Source: JAXLQL01 sp046331625
GTDB lineage: Bacteria; Acidobacteriota; Terriglobia; Bryobacterales; Bryobacteraceae
NCBI GenBank assembly: GCA_046331625.1
Contig: JAXLQL010000014.1
Coordinates: 62,001-126,000 of the forward strand
Direction: 5' to 3'
Length of the DNA stretch: 64,000 nucleotides
Both the position numbers and the translations under genes were made by a program. The notes under the pieces are model-generated. The model searched no databases. It was not told the origin of the DNA and worked only from the letters and a program-made list of their open reading frames with translations. Position 1 is the first letter of the stretch. Each line of letters starts with the position of its first letter. Of the stretch, positions 1 through 7,780 are shown in pieces.

Positions 1-2
1 AC

Positions 3-638
3 TCGGGGCAGAAGTGCAGCGCGTGCTCGCGCGCCATCGTGGTGGAGAGCATGTACGCCGCGTTCCTCGAGAGGCTGCGGGAAGGCGTACGTTCCATCGT
101 CGTGGGGTCGGCGGCGGATCCCGCAACGCTGGTGGGGCCGGTGATCGATCGCGATGCGCAGCAGCGCTTGCTGCGAGCGATTGATGAAGGTTCCCGTCGC
201 GGGCATTTGTTGGTGCAGGGCGGTCCGGCGCCGGCGCGCGGTTACTATGTCCCCCCGACCGTGATTTGCGATTTGCCGGCGGGCGATCCGATTTTGGCGC
301 AGGAGTTGTTCGGTCCCGTGCTGGCGGTGATTCGTGCGCGTGACTTCGGGCAAGCGCTCGAGATCGCGGGCGCGACGGACTACGCGCTGACGGGCGCAGT
401 GTACAGCCGGAGTCCGCGAAATATCGAACGAGCCGTGCGCGAGTTTCGTGTGGGGAATCTCTACATCAACCGGCCGTCGACCGGAGCGCTCGTGTGGCGG
501 CAGCCGTTTGGCGGATTCCGGATGTCGGGTGTGGGGTCGAAAGCCGGCGGTCCGGATTATCTGTTGCAATTCGCAGTGCCGCGTGCGGTGTCGGAGAATA
601 CGCTGCGCCGCGGCTTCGCGCCCAGCGAACGGAAGTGA
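3..638 (+). CDS. 1-pyrroline-5-carboxylate dehydrogenase, C-terminal part (5' end outside window)
   Basis: C-terminal about 210 residues of an aldehyde dehydrogenase-superfamily enzyme. The frame is open from base 3 and begins inside the catalytic-cysteine motif GQKCSACSR (bases 6-32). This motif, with the later GNLYINRPSTGA and QPFGGFRMSGVGSKAGG stretches, is characteristic of NAD-dependent L-glutamate-gamma-semialdehyde (P5C) dehydrogenases, the second step of proline catabolism. A GTG at 39 is an internal codon, not the start. The stop (TGA 636-638) overlaps the ATG of the next gene by one base, so the two are probably co-transcribed. Whether a proline dehydrogenase domain is fused upstream cannot be seen. 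The family call is firm; the specific substrate rests on these motifs. Confidence 0.9.
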   Translation, partial: SGQKCSACSRAIVVESMYAAFLERLREGVRSIVVGSAADPATLVGPVIDRDAQQRLLRAIDEGSRRGHLLVQGGPAPARGYYVPPTVICDLPAGDPILAQELFGPVLAVIRARDFGQALEIAGATDYALTGAVYSRSPRNIERAVREFRVGNLYINRPSTGALVWRQPFGGFRMSGVGSKAGGPDYLLQFAVPRAVSENTLRRGFAPSERK

Positions 639-1078
639 TGCCCGCGCAACAGCGAACCCGCCCCGGCGGCAAGCTGCCGAAGGGTCTCGTCACCGAGGAT
701 CTGAAGATCGGAGAAGGTCTCAAAGCGGGGCGGGGAAGCCGTGTCGATCTCCGGTATGAAATCCGATCGAGGCGCGGCGAAGTGATCGCTGAAGGGACGC
801 GGCGCGATTTGATCCTGGGATCCCGGCGCGCAATCGCCGGACTCGAACGTGGAATCGAAGGAATGCAAGTGGGCGGCATCCGGCGTCTGATCGTGCCTCC
901 ACATCTCGCGTACCGCGACGGTAGGCGTGCGGGCCTTTATCCCAGGCGCCGCCGGAACTGCACCGCCGCCGCCACCGTCAACAGACACCCCATCCCGGTC
1001 AGGATCGCCAAATGCGGCCACAAATGTTCAAAACGTGCGCCCCGCAAAATGATTCCACGCATTACGTCAATGAAGTAG
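638..1078 (+). CDS. FKBP-type peptidyl-prolyl isomerase with aberrant C-terminus
   Basis: ATG at 638 overlaps the preceding stop. Residues about 10-100 look like an FKBP domain: a short linker ending in LVTEDLKIGEG, then GSRVDLRYEI, IAGLERGIEGMQVGG and the RRLIVPPHLAYRD strand/loop typical of FKBPs, which catalyse proline cis-trans isomerisation. After AYRDG the usual 'IPP.A.L.F.VEL' last strand is missing. The frame instead runs on as an Arg/Cys-rich tail to 1078, across the 3' end of the convergent permease gene (overlap about 140 bp). Remnants resembling the missing part (IPGAAG; PPELH) lie in the other two frames around 935-960, so a frameshift or decay of the end is likely. Function is uncertain if the core is incomplete. 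Confidence 0.6.
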   Translation: MPAQQRTRPGGKLPKGLVTEDLKIGEGLKAGRGSRVDLRYEIRSRRGEVIAEGTRRDLILGSRRAIAGLERGIEGMQVGGIRRLIVPPHLAYRDGRRAGLYPRRRRNCTAAATVNRHPIPVRIAKCGHKCSKRAPRKMIPRITSMK

Positions 1079-2061
1079 GTGGCCGGCAGCACCTTGCTGA
1101 TTAGCCGGAACCCCAGCGGCATGCTGTCCACCGCGAAGATATACCCGCTCAAGAAGATCGACGGCAGAATCGTTCCGAACGACATCTGGAACGCCTCCGC
1201 CTGCGAATTCGCCTTTGCCGAAATCATCAGCCCCAGCCCCATCACCACCAACAGAAACGGCAGCGACGACAGCAGCAACAGCGCGAGGCTCCCGTGAATG
1301 GGTACCGCGAACACCCACCGCATGATCGCGAGAATGAACAACAACTCGAGAAATCCGAGCACGCCGTAGGGCGCCATCTTCCCGAGCATCAAGCCCAGAG
1401 GTTTGACTGGCGTTAGCGTCAACTGGTCGAGCGTGCCGCGCTCGCGCTCGCGGACGATGCTCAGCGCCGTGAGCAGGATCACCATCATCTGCAACAGCAC
1501 CGCGATCAGCCCGGGCACGAAGAAATTCGGCGAGCGTGTGGCTGGGTTGAACAACACCGACGGCCGCGCCTCCACCGGAAGCGCGCTCACGGTGGCCGAG
1601 CCGACTGCTTCTCGCAGCAGGATCGTGTTCGCCGTGTTCACCGCGATGCTCGTTGCCGTGGACTCCGAACCATCCACCAGCACCTGTACCGTAGCCAGCC
1701 GCCCCTCGGCGAGGCGATGCGAATAGTCGGGCGGAATGTAGATGCCCACTTTCGCTTCGCCCGAAACGATGCGGTCATAGAGTTCTTCCCGCGAAGATGC
1801 GTAGCCAAGAATGCGAAACGTGTCCGAGGCCGCGAACCGGTCCACCAGCAGCCGCGTCTGCTGCGTGGCAGCCTCATCGCGAACCACGGTGCGAAGCTGG
1901 CGGACATTCGTGTCCACCGCGAAGCCGAGAATCACCAACTGCACCACTGGAATGAACGCCGCGAAGAAAACGGTTCCGCGGTCGCGCGAGAGATGGATCA
2001 TCTCCTTGCGGCACACCGGCCAGAAGCCCGCGATCGGATTTCGAGGAGCCGTACGTCTCAT
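937..2061 (-). CDS. ABC-2 type transporter permease
   Basis: 374 residues from ATG 2061, chosen because it overlaps the TGA of the upstream ATPase gene in ATGA fashion; the longer open frame upstream is a shadow of that gene. The protein starts with a short cytoplasmic segment (KEMIHLSRDRG), then one membrane helix, a large extracytoplasmic domain (about residues 50-175) and about five membrane helices in the C-terminal half, with the motif VRERERGTLDQLTLTPVKP typical of ABC-2 exporters of the YbhS/YbhR type. It is the membrane half of the exporter encoded with the ATPase and membrane-fusion protein. Only one permease is present, whereas YbhGFSR-type systems have two, so a homodimer is likely. 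The 3' end overlaps the FKBP gene on the opposite strand. Confidence 0.9.
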   Translation of the reverse strand: MRRTAPRNPIAGFWPVCRKEMIHLSRDRGTVFFAAFIPVVQLVILGFAVDTNVRQLRTVVRDEAATQQTRLLVDRFAASDTFRILGYASSREELYDRIVSGEAKVGIYIPPDYSHRLAEGRLATVQVLVDGSESTATSIAVNTANTILLREAVGSATVSALPVEARPSVLFNPATRSPNFFVPGLIAVLLQMMVILLTALSIVRERERGTLDQLTLTPVKPLGLMLGKMAPYGVLGFLELLFILAIMRWVFAVPIHGSLALLLLSSLPFLLVVMGLGLMISAKANSQAEAFQMSFGTILPSIFLSGYIFAVDSMPLGFRLISKVLPATYFIDVMRGIILRGARFEHLWPHLAILTGMGCLLTVAAAVQFRRRLG

Positions 2062-3002
2062 CGCGCCAACTCCGCCTGCTTGCGCCGCGTGAGCGTGACG
2101 AACACGTCTTCGAGCGAAGGCTCGATGGGCACGATCTGCGCCGCGCCCACGCCCGCGCGCTCGAGATCGGCGGACAATCGCTCCACTCCCGCTGCCTCGT
2201 CGATCATCAGATGCATGCGGCGGCCGAACAACGTCGACTCGCGCACGTAGCCGAGCTTGTCCACCACGGCGAGCGCTCCCGCCGGAGCATCCACTTCCAG
2301 CCGCAGCGTGCCCGGCGGATTCGTCTCGGGGCTTGACCGCAACTCGTCCACCGATCCGAGCGCGATCAAATGCGAAAGATACAGGTAGCCCACCCGCCCG
2401 CAGCGCTCGGCTTCGTCCATGTAGTGCGTGGTCACCAGAAACGTGACGCCTGACGACGAGAGGCGAAACACAAGGTCCCAAAGCGCGCGCCGCGCCACTG
2501 GATCGATGCCCGCCGTGGGCTCGTCGAGGAACACCACCTCGGGCTCATGCACGATGGCGCATGCCAGCGCGAGCCTTTGTTTCCAGCCTCCGGAGAGCTG
2601 GCTCGCGCGGCGATCGAGGTACGGCCCGAGAAGCGTCAACTGGATCACCTCATCGAAGCGGCGCTTGCGATGCTCGCCTTCCAGGCCGTAGACGCCGGAG
2701 TAGAATTCGATATTTTCGCGCGCGGTGAGATCTTCATAAAGGCCGAACTTCTGCGACATGTATCCCACGTTGTAGCGGACCTCGGCAGCGCGAGCGCGCA
2801 CGTCGATGTCGAGCACGCGCGCGTCGCCCCCGGCAACCGGGATCAGTCCACACAGCGCTTTGATGATGGTGGTCTTGCCCGATCCGTTGGGACCGAGCAA
2901 TCCGAACACCTCGCCACGCGTGAGCTCGAACGAGACATCGTCCACGGCGCGGAAGTCCCCGTAGCGGATAACGAGGTTGCGCACGCTGACAGCGGGAGTC
3001 AT
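2058..3002 (-). CDS. ABC transporter ATP-binding protein (drug/lipid exporter, YbhF-like)
   Basis: 314 residues. Walker A GPNGSGKTT (about 36-44), Q-loop in the YMSQKFGLYEDLT region, signature LSGGWKQRLALA, Walker B VVFLDEP and the H-loop TTHYMDEAERC are all present, so it should be an active ABC ATPase powering the adjacent ABC-2 permease. The C-terminal about 70 residues form the regulatory extension common in ABC-2 exporters, ending in VPIEPSLEDVFVTLTRRK. ATG 3002 overlaps the stop of the membrane-fusion gene and the stop overlaps the permease start, giving a translationally coupled TetR-MFP-ATPase-permease operon. Confidence 0.93.
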   Translation of the reverse strand: MTPAVSVRNLVIRYGDFRAVDDVSFELTRGEVFGLLGPNGSGKTTIIKALCGLIPVAGGDARVLDIDVRARAAEVRYNVGYMSQKFGLYEDLTARENIEFYSGVYGLEGEHRKRRFDEVIQLTLLGPYLDRRASQLSGGWKQRLALACAIVHEPEVVFLDEPTAGIDPVARRALWDLVFRLSSSGVTFLVTTHYMDEAERCGRVGYLYLSHLIALGSVDELRSSPETNPPGTLRLEVDAPAGALAVVDKLGYVRESTLFGRRMHLMIDEAAGVERLSADLERAGVGAAQIVPIEPSLEDVFVTLTRRKQAELAR

Positions 3003-4144
3003 TGGCCCGGCCCTGATCCGGCGATGCGCGCGTTGGCGGCCATGCCGGGCTTGAGCGGATGATCGCGAGCGTCAATGCGCACACGCACGCCGTAGACCAG
3101 GTGCTCGCGGTCCTCACGCGTCTGCACGTTGCGTGGCAGGAACTCGCCTTGCGTGGCGATCTGTTCCACGTGCGCGGCGTACCATTTCCCAGGCACGATG
3201 GCCGCTTCTACTTCCATCGGCTGACCCACGCGAAGCAGAGCGAGAGAAGGTTCCGGCACGAATACGCGGACCCAGATCTGGCTCGGTTCGATCAGCGTGG
3301 CGACGCTGCGGCCGGCCGGCACGAGATCGCCGGGCCTCACAGACACGGTTTCCACCAGCGCTTGCGCGGGCGCGCGCACTTCGCCTTCGGCCAGCCGCAC
3401 GTCGAGCTCCGCGATCGCGGCACGCGCTTGCGCCAAGCGAGCTTCGGCTTCGGCAATGTCTTCTCGCCGCGAGCCCGCACGCACCAACGCAGCCTGTGCG
3501 GAAGCTTGCTCCACGCGAGCTTGCTGTGCGCGGACATCTTCGGCTCGCGTTCCGGCTCTCAGCAGCGCCACTCGTTGTCGCGCCGCTTCCACACGCGCGG
3601 TGGCCACCGATTGCCGCGCCCGCGCGTCGTCGAGCTGTTGGCGTGCGATGTCGCCGCTCGAAGCGAGCGCTTCCACTCGGCGCGCAACGGACTCGGCGTT
3701 GGCGAGATCGGCTTCGGCGGCCCGCAGATCTGCCTCTGCCTGTGCGATCTCCTGCTTGCGCGGCCCCTCGCGCAGTGCTTGGAGCTGCGAGCTCAACTGC
3801 GCCACTTGCGCTTCGGCCTGCGCCTTTTCTTCAGGACGAAAACCGTTGCGCAAGCGGACCAGGTGCGCCTCGGCTTCGCGCAGCCGTGCCTCGGCCTGCT
3901 CGCGTTGCGCGCGCACGTCGGCAACGTCGAATCGAACGAGAGCTTGGCCTGGCTCCACAGTGCGGCCTTCGTCGATCAGGACCTCGGTGACGCGGCCTCC
4001 GGTCTTCGAGCCCACCAGAACTTGACGTGCCTCCATGGTCCCGGAAAAGACCGGCGACGCCGACGCCGAAGCGCGCGTGCTCCACCACCAGCCACAAGCA
4101 GCCAACAACGCGGCAGCCAGAACCGCTGGAATGAGCTTCTTCAT
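2999..4144 (-). CDS. HlyD-family membrane fusion lipoprotein
   Basis: 381 residues. The N-terminus MKKLIPAVLAAALLAACG carries a lipobox (LAAC), predicting a lipoprotein or membrane anchor in the periplasm. It then has a biotinyl-lipoyl half motif (GGRVTEVLIDEGRTVEPGQALVRFD, written here only in outline), a long Ala/Glu/Arg-rich coiled-coil hairpin (about 80-240) and the second lipoyl/beta-barrel part (VRAPAQALVETV, VRPGDLVPAG). It should bridge the inner-membrane exporter to an outer-membrane channel that is not encoded here. ATGA overlaps link it to the TetR gene upstream and the ATPase downstream. It resembles YbhG/YhiI-type proteins. Confidence 0.9.
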   Translation of the reverse strand: MKKLIPAVLAAALLAACGWWWSTRASASASPVFSGTMEARQVLVGSKTGGRVTEVLIDEGRTVEPGQALVRFDVADVRAQREQAEARLREAEAHLVRLRNGFRPEEKAQAEAQVAQLSSQLQALREGPRKQEIAQAEADLRAAEADLANAESVARRVEALASSGDIARQQLDDARARQSVATARVEAARQRVALLRAGTRAEDVRAQQARVEQASAQAALVRAGSRREDIAEAEARLAQARAAIAELDVRLAEGEVRAPAQALVETVSVRPGDLVPAGRSVATLIEPSQIWVRVFVPEPSLALLRVGQPMEVEAAIVPGKWYAAHVEQIATQGEFLPRNVQTREDREHLVYGVRVRIDARDHPLKPGMAANARIAGSGPGQ

Positions 4145-4770
4145 CGCGACCTCCTTTCGCTCTTACGCAAGGGAGCGAGCAGCGCGGTGAGCCGGCGGCG
4201 CATGTCTTCGGGCAGACGGCCCGGCGCGGGTTCCGGTTGCATCATGAACTCGAGCGTCGTCCAGAAGTAGATGGCCACCAGGTTCTCGGCGGTCGCCTTC
4301 GCATCGAATCCCGGTGGCTTGGCGCGCGGCGCCAGACGGCCGAGGTACTCCGATACTCTGTCGCGCAGAGTGCCCAGCATCTGTGCGATCCGTGCTGCTA
4401 CCGATGGGCTCGACAGAGCTCGCAGCAAAACATGCCGGCCCATCGGCGACAATTCCTCGTTGGCGCGCCCGAACTCGACGAACAGCTCGATGAGGCTCTC
4501 GGCGCTCGGCGGCTGGTCCCACGCCTTTTGTGCGTCGATGAACTGCTCCACTCGTTCCAGACGTTGCCGTCCGATCTCGAACAGCAACTCTTCTTTCTGC
4601 GTGAAGTAGTTGAAGAAGGTGGCGCGCGAAACCGCCGCCACTTCGCAGATCCGTTCCACCGGAACGTTGTCGAACCCCTCCTCTGCGAACAGGTCGAGGG
4701 CGGCGTGTACCAGGCGGGCGCGGGTTTCCACGCGGTTGCGCTCGCGGAGACTCACTGGACCAGTGTCCAT
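4141..4770 (-). CDS. TetR-family transcriptional regulator
   Basis: 209 residues. The N-terminal helix-turn-helix lies at about residues 15-60 (ARLVHAALDLFAEEGFDNV, then RICEVAAVSRATFFNYFTQKEELL), the TetR signature. The C-terminal ligand-binding domain is poorly conserved, as usual. It is the first gene of the efflux operon and its stop overlaps the start of the membrane-fusion gene. A palindrome lies 6-33 bases upstream of its start, so it probably represses its own operon and responds to an exported substrate. The ligand is unknown. CecR (YbiH), which sits with YbhGFSR, is the closest functional analogue by context. Confidence 0.92.
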   Translation of the reverse strand: MDTGPVSLRERNRVETRARLVHAALDLFAEEGFDNVPVERICEVAAVSRATFFNYFTQKEELLFEIGRQRLERVEQFIDAQKAWDQPPSAESLIELFVEFGRANEELSPMGRHVLLRALSSPSVAARIAQMLGTLRDRVSEYLGRLAPRAKPPGFDAKATAENLVAIYFWTTLEFMMQPEPAPGRLPEDMRRRLTALLAPLRKSERRSR

Positions 4771-4775
4771 AATTG

Positions 4776-4803
4776 GACTCTAGTCTAAGAATAGACTGAA
4801 GTC
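4776..4803. promoter_or_regulatory. Putative TetR operator palindrome
   Basis: Inverted repeat immediately upstream of the TetR start. Inner arms AGTCTA (4782-4787) and TAGACT (4792-4797) are separated by 4 bases, and symmetric outer arms GACT (4776-4779) and AGTC (4800-4803) extend it to 28 bp centred between 4789 and 4790. It is AT-rich compared with the surroundings and would overlap the promoter, fitting an autorepressor operator. The spacer to the next gene (stop at 4823) is short, so it may also be read from that side. Confidence 0.65.
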
Positions 4804-4822
4804 AAGCCCGGCGCGCGCTGGT

Positions 4823-6088
4823 CTAGAACTTCGGAATTTCCGTGTATGTGTGCGACCCTTCGCCGCCACCCACCGCCACATAGATCTTCGCCTGCAGCAC
4901 GCCGCCCACGAAAATCGAGATGCCACCGCCTACGCTGTGCCGCATGCGCGCCATGCTCAGATCGCCCCGCTGCAAGGCCACCTGTCCCACGTCATAAAAA
5001 GTGAACAGCCCCAGCGTGTGCGGAGCCGCACTTGGCAGGGACGTTTTGTCAGGCGTTGTCTTCGGCTTCGACGCCCAGAGCCTGTGTGCATACTCGGTCT
5101 GGAACAGCACCAGGTGCGGACCCCGGAAACGATAGTCCGAGAACGCGCGCAACGTGGCCGTGCCGTCCAGATCGCGACCACCGAGCGTCTCCATGAGGTA
5201 GAACGGCACACGGTTGGCGCCGCCCGTATGCGCCGTCGAAAAGAGCCCGCGGATCGTGATCACGCGATCGCGGCGCAGCCGGCCTTCGCTCTTGAACGGA
5301 TAGATGCTGTGCTTTGCTTCCGCGCGGAAGCGCTGGAACGAGTACGATCCCGTGCCCAGGTTTTGATAGGCGTCATAGCTGATGCGATTCTCGAACTCCA
5401 CCGGCGCCTTGTGATGGAACCGCGCGAAGCCTCCGAACTTCATCATGTTCGGATGCTGCAACATGCCGGGCGCGGTAGTGTCATTGAACAGCGTCTGGAT
5501 CGAAGGAATGGTTGACCCGGTGGCCTTGCTGATCGTCGGCACGATCGCTTCCGCCACGCCCCCAACGGTGAGCCAGTTCACCAGCGGCTGCGAAATATCG
5601 CCGCCGATGTTCGCAATCTGTTCCCGATAGCTCGATTGATTGGAACGCGCTGTCTGCGCACCGATGCCATAGTAGCTGAGCCGCTTCAGATCCTGATAGC
5701 GGCCATACAGGTGGAACCCGAACTGTTCGTCGAGCGGATGCTCGGCCAACGGCGACGGCGTCCGCGTGGCCGTGAATACGGCTTCGGAATACCAGAAGCC
5801 GCGCAGCGAAACTGCCGCGCCCGCCTGAAACGAACGGTCCCACGCATTGGCATTCAGCACCTTGGTGTAGCGCGCTCCGAATCCGATGCTTCCCGGTGGG
5901 GGAAAGCTGTGAACCGCGAGCTTCACCGGCTCGAGCTGGAACAGGTCGCCAACGCACCCGGCGGTTTTCTGGAAGAAAGACTTCTTCGGATCGGTGCAAT
6001 CGTCCCTGAGGTCATCGAACGTCGCGGCCACCGCGAGCCGCGAGACGGCAAGCGCCGCCGGCAACGCAATCGCGAATCGTAGTCTCAT
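4823..6088 (-). CDS. Omp85/BamA-type surface antigen beta-barrel protein
   Basis: 421 residues from ATG 6088, which overlaps the stop of the phosphoesterase gene (ATGA); the longer frame upstream is that gene's shadow. It has a signal peptide (MRLRFAIALPAALAVSRLAVAA) and a following Cys-containing segment. The C-terminal half has the Omp85 barrel hallmarks: LGGRDLDGTATLRAFSDYRFRG, a FYDVGQVA strand, and GGGISIFVGG near the end. There are no clear POTRA domains, so it is a barrel-only member. With the phospholipase-like gene directly upstream, it may help place or export that enzyme at the outer membrane (inference). Confidence 0.8.
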   Translation of the reverse strand: MRLRFAIALPAALAVSRLAVAATFDDLRDDCTDPKKSFFQKTAGCVGDLFQLEPVKLAVHSFPPPGSIGFGARYTKVLNANAWDRSFQAGAAVSLRGFWYSEAVFTATRTPSPLAEHPLDEQFGFHLYGRYQDLKRLSYYGIGAQTARSNQSSYREQIANIGGDISQPLVNWLTVGGVAEAIVPTISKATGSTIPSIQTLFNDTTAPGMLQHPNMMKFGGFARFHHKAPVEFENRISYDAYQNLGTGSYSFQRFRAEAKHSIYPFKSEGRLRRDRVITIRGLFSTAHTGGANRVPFYLMETLGGRDLDGTATLRAFSDYRFRGPHLVLFQTEYAHRLWASKPKTTPDKTSLPSAAPHTLGLFTFYDVGQVALQRGDLSMARMRHSVGGGISIFVGGVLQAKIYVAVGGGEGSHTYTEIPKF

Positions 6089-7611
6089 GATTTCCTCGCT
6101 CTCTTCTTCGCGCCTGCTTTCTTGGCCGCGGCCTTTTTCTTGGCCGCTGCCTTCTGCTTCGCGGCGGCCTTCTTCAATGCCTTGTGTTTTGCCGCTGCCT
6201 TGCGCGCCGGCTCCTTCGAGATGCGAACGGCCTCGGTCACCCGGTGGACATAGGCAGCGGCCTCGCGCTCGGTGCGAATCGACTGGGGCTTGATGCCTGT
6301 CCGCAGCTTGCGGGGCAGCGCCTTTTCGAGCTCCGCAGCCTGCAGAACCAGTGACTGTTGGAACTCCGAAAGTGTCAGTCCGCCTTCGTCGCGCGCGTAC
6401 ATCGGCATCGCAGCCGACTCGTGGAATTCGCGTAGCGCCGGCGAGAGGAAATTCACGATGTCGGTTCGGGGCTCTGTCAAGTTCACGTTGGCCTCGAACG
6501 TGTTCGCTTGTTTGTCCCGCAGTGTCAGGAAATTGTTCGCCGGATCGGCCAGGTAGAGCTTGCGCGCCGTGGCCACCACCGATGCGTGATCGTAAACCGT
6601 GTGATCGATCGTTCCCCGCTTGATGAACGGCGAAATCAGTATCGCCGGTACGCGGATCCCCAGCCGCGTGAAATCGAATGGCGGATCGGTGCAATTCATG
6701 CCGTCGGGATTCACCGTGGCCGGCGGAATCACGTGATCGTAGGTGCCGCCGTGCTCGTCATAGATGATCACCAGCAGCGTGCTCTTCCAGGTGTCCGGGT
6801 TCGATGTCACCGCCGAGTACACGTTCCGGATGAACGCTTCGCCCGCCCACACGTTGTGATCCGGATGCTGGTCCTGCGCTGGCAGAAACGCCGGCGTGTC
6901 CGTCGAGTAATACCGCGGCTCGATGAACGCATACGTAGGCAGGTTGTTGTTCTGGCAGTCATGCACGAAGTCTTCGAACTTGCCGAAGTACAGATTCTGC
7001 GCCGCCATCATGCCGGGGACCGTCATGCACATCGTGAAGTCGTTGTAGTAGACCTTCGCGGTCACGCCGAATTGCCGCAGCAACTCGTACACTGTCTTGC
7101 TGAGCTTGACCCAGTTCGCCCCGGTATCCACCCGGCCGATAGAGGTGGCCGCGTGTGCGTAGGCGCGGTTGCACAGCGTGGGCCCCGGAATCGACGAGAA
7201 CCAGTTGTCGCAAACGCAGTACTCTTTGGCCAGGCGCGTGATGATCGGCACCCGGGCCGGATCGAAGCACTTCATGATGCGCGCCGACCGGGCCACGTTC
7301 TTGCTCTTCTCGAAATAGTTCTTCACGAAGCCCGACATGGTCGGTGGAGGCAACGGGCCGCCGCCGGGGTCCGATCCATAGATCTGCACCGCCGTATCGT
7401 GGAACGAGTGGCCGGGGTCGGGAAGCAGATCGCCCGAAACCTGCGCGTCTTTGGAAACCCGAATGGGCTTGTTGGCCGTGTCGGGGTTCGACTCGGTCCC
7501 GGTCAACCCGTTGATCGGGTAGTCCGGACTCTGCAGAAAGCCCAGCAGATGGTCGAACGAGCGGTTCTCCATCATCACCACGACTAGGTGCTTGATTCGA
7601 TTGTCTGGCAT
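6085..7611 (-). CDS. Phospholipase C / acid phosphatase-like phosphoesterase with basic C-terminal tail
   Basis: 508 residues, member of the phosphoesterase family (PF04185: phospholipase C, AcpA). The N-terminal motif MMENRSFDH (13-21) supplies metal-binding Glu/Asn, and the motif IIYDEHGGTYDHV plus the PAILISPF region match the family's metal site and core. The predicted reaction is hydrolysis of phosphodiesters or phosphomonoesters such as phospholipid head groups. No signal peptide is visible at the chosen ATG (7611), unusual for a family that is mostly exported. The last about 60 residues are a Lys/Ala-rich repeat tail (KAAAKHKALKKAAAKQ and so on), histone H1-like and probably nucleic-acid or polyanion binding. 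Its stop overlaps the start of the Omp85-like gene. Confidence 0.85.
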   Translation of the reverse strand: MPDNRIKHLVVVMMENRSFDHLLGFLQSPDYPINGLTGTESNPDTANKPIRVSKDAQVSGDLLPDPGHSFHDTAVQIYGSDPGGGPLPPPTMSGFVKNYFEKSKNVARSARIMKCFDPARVPIITRLAKEYCVCDNWFSSIPGPTLCNRAYAHAATSIGRVDTGANWVKLSKTVYELLRQFGVTAKVYYNDFTMCMTVPGMMAAQNLYFGKFEDFVHDCQNNNLPTYAFIEPRYYSTDTPAFLPAQDQHPDHNVWAGEAFIRNVYSAVTSNPDTWKSTLLVIIYDEHGGTYDHVIPPATVNPDGMNCTDPPFDFTRLGIRVPAILISPFIKRGTIDHTVYDHASVVATARKLYLADPANNFLTLRDKQANTFEANVNLTEPRTDIVNFLSPALREFHESAAMPMYARDEGGLTLSEFQQSLVLQAAELEKALPRKLRTGIKPQSIRTEREAAAYVHRVTEAVRISKEPARKAAAKHKALKKAAAKQKAAAKKKAAAKKAGAKKRARKS

Positions 7612-7733
7612 CGGAACGGTTCCTTTTCTCGGCTCGGGGGGAGACCGCTCCGGCGTACGGCGAGACTCCCCCCATGCCGGGTAGTGATTCTCGCCGGGAG
7701 AACGTTACAGCAACAGAATGTTTTTCTTCTTCA

Positions 7734-7778
7734 GGGAACTCCCGGAAGCCGATGGGTGCCTCCGGGAGCCCTGTTCCC
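7734..7778. other. Intergenic hairpin between OmpA-like and phosphoesterase genes
   Basis: In the 169-bp gap on the minus-strand gene set. GGGAAC (7734-7739) can pair with GTTCCC (7773-7778), and TCCCGGA (7740-7746) with TCCGGGA (7761-7767), leaving a 5-nt bulge. There is no U-tract after the stem on either strand, so it is not a classical terminator; it could attenuate or stabilise the mRNA between the two genes. Confidence 0.4.
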
Positions 7779-7780
7779 AC

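Noticed and set aside
2062..2481. Long N-terminal extension of the permease frame (start at 2481)
   Set aside because: It is an antisense-free shadow of the ATPase gene in another frame, with Arg/Ala/Gly-rich composition; the ATGA overlap at 2058-2061 marks the real start.
7734..7778. Rho-independent terminator
   Set aside because: The stem is good, but no run of T follows on either strand.
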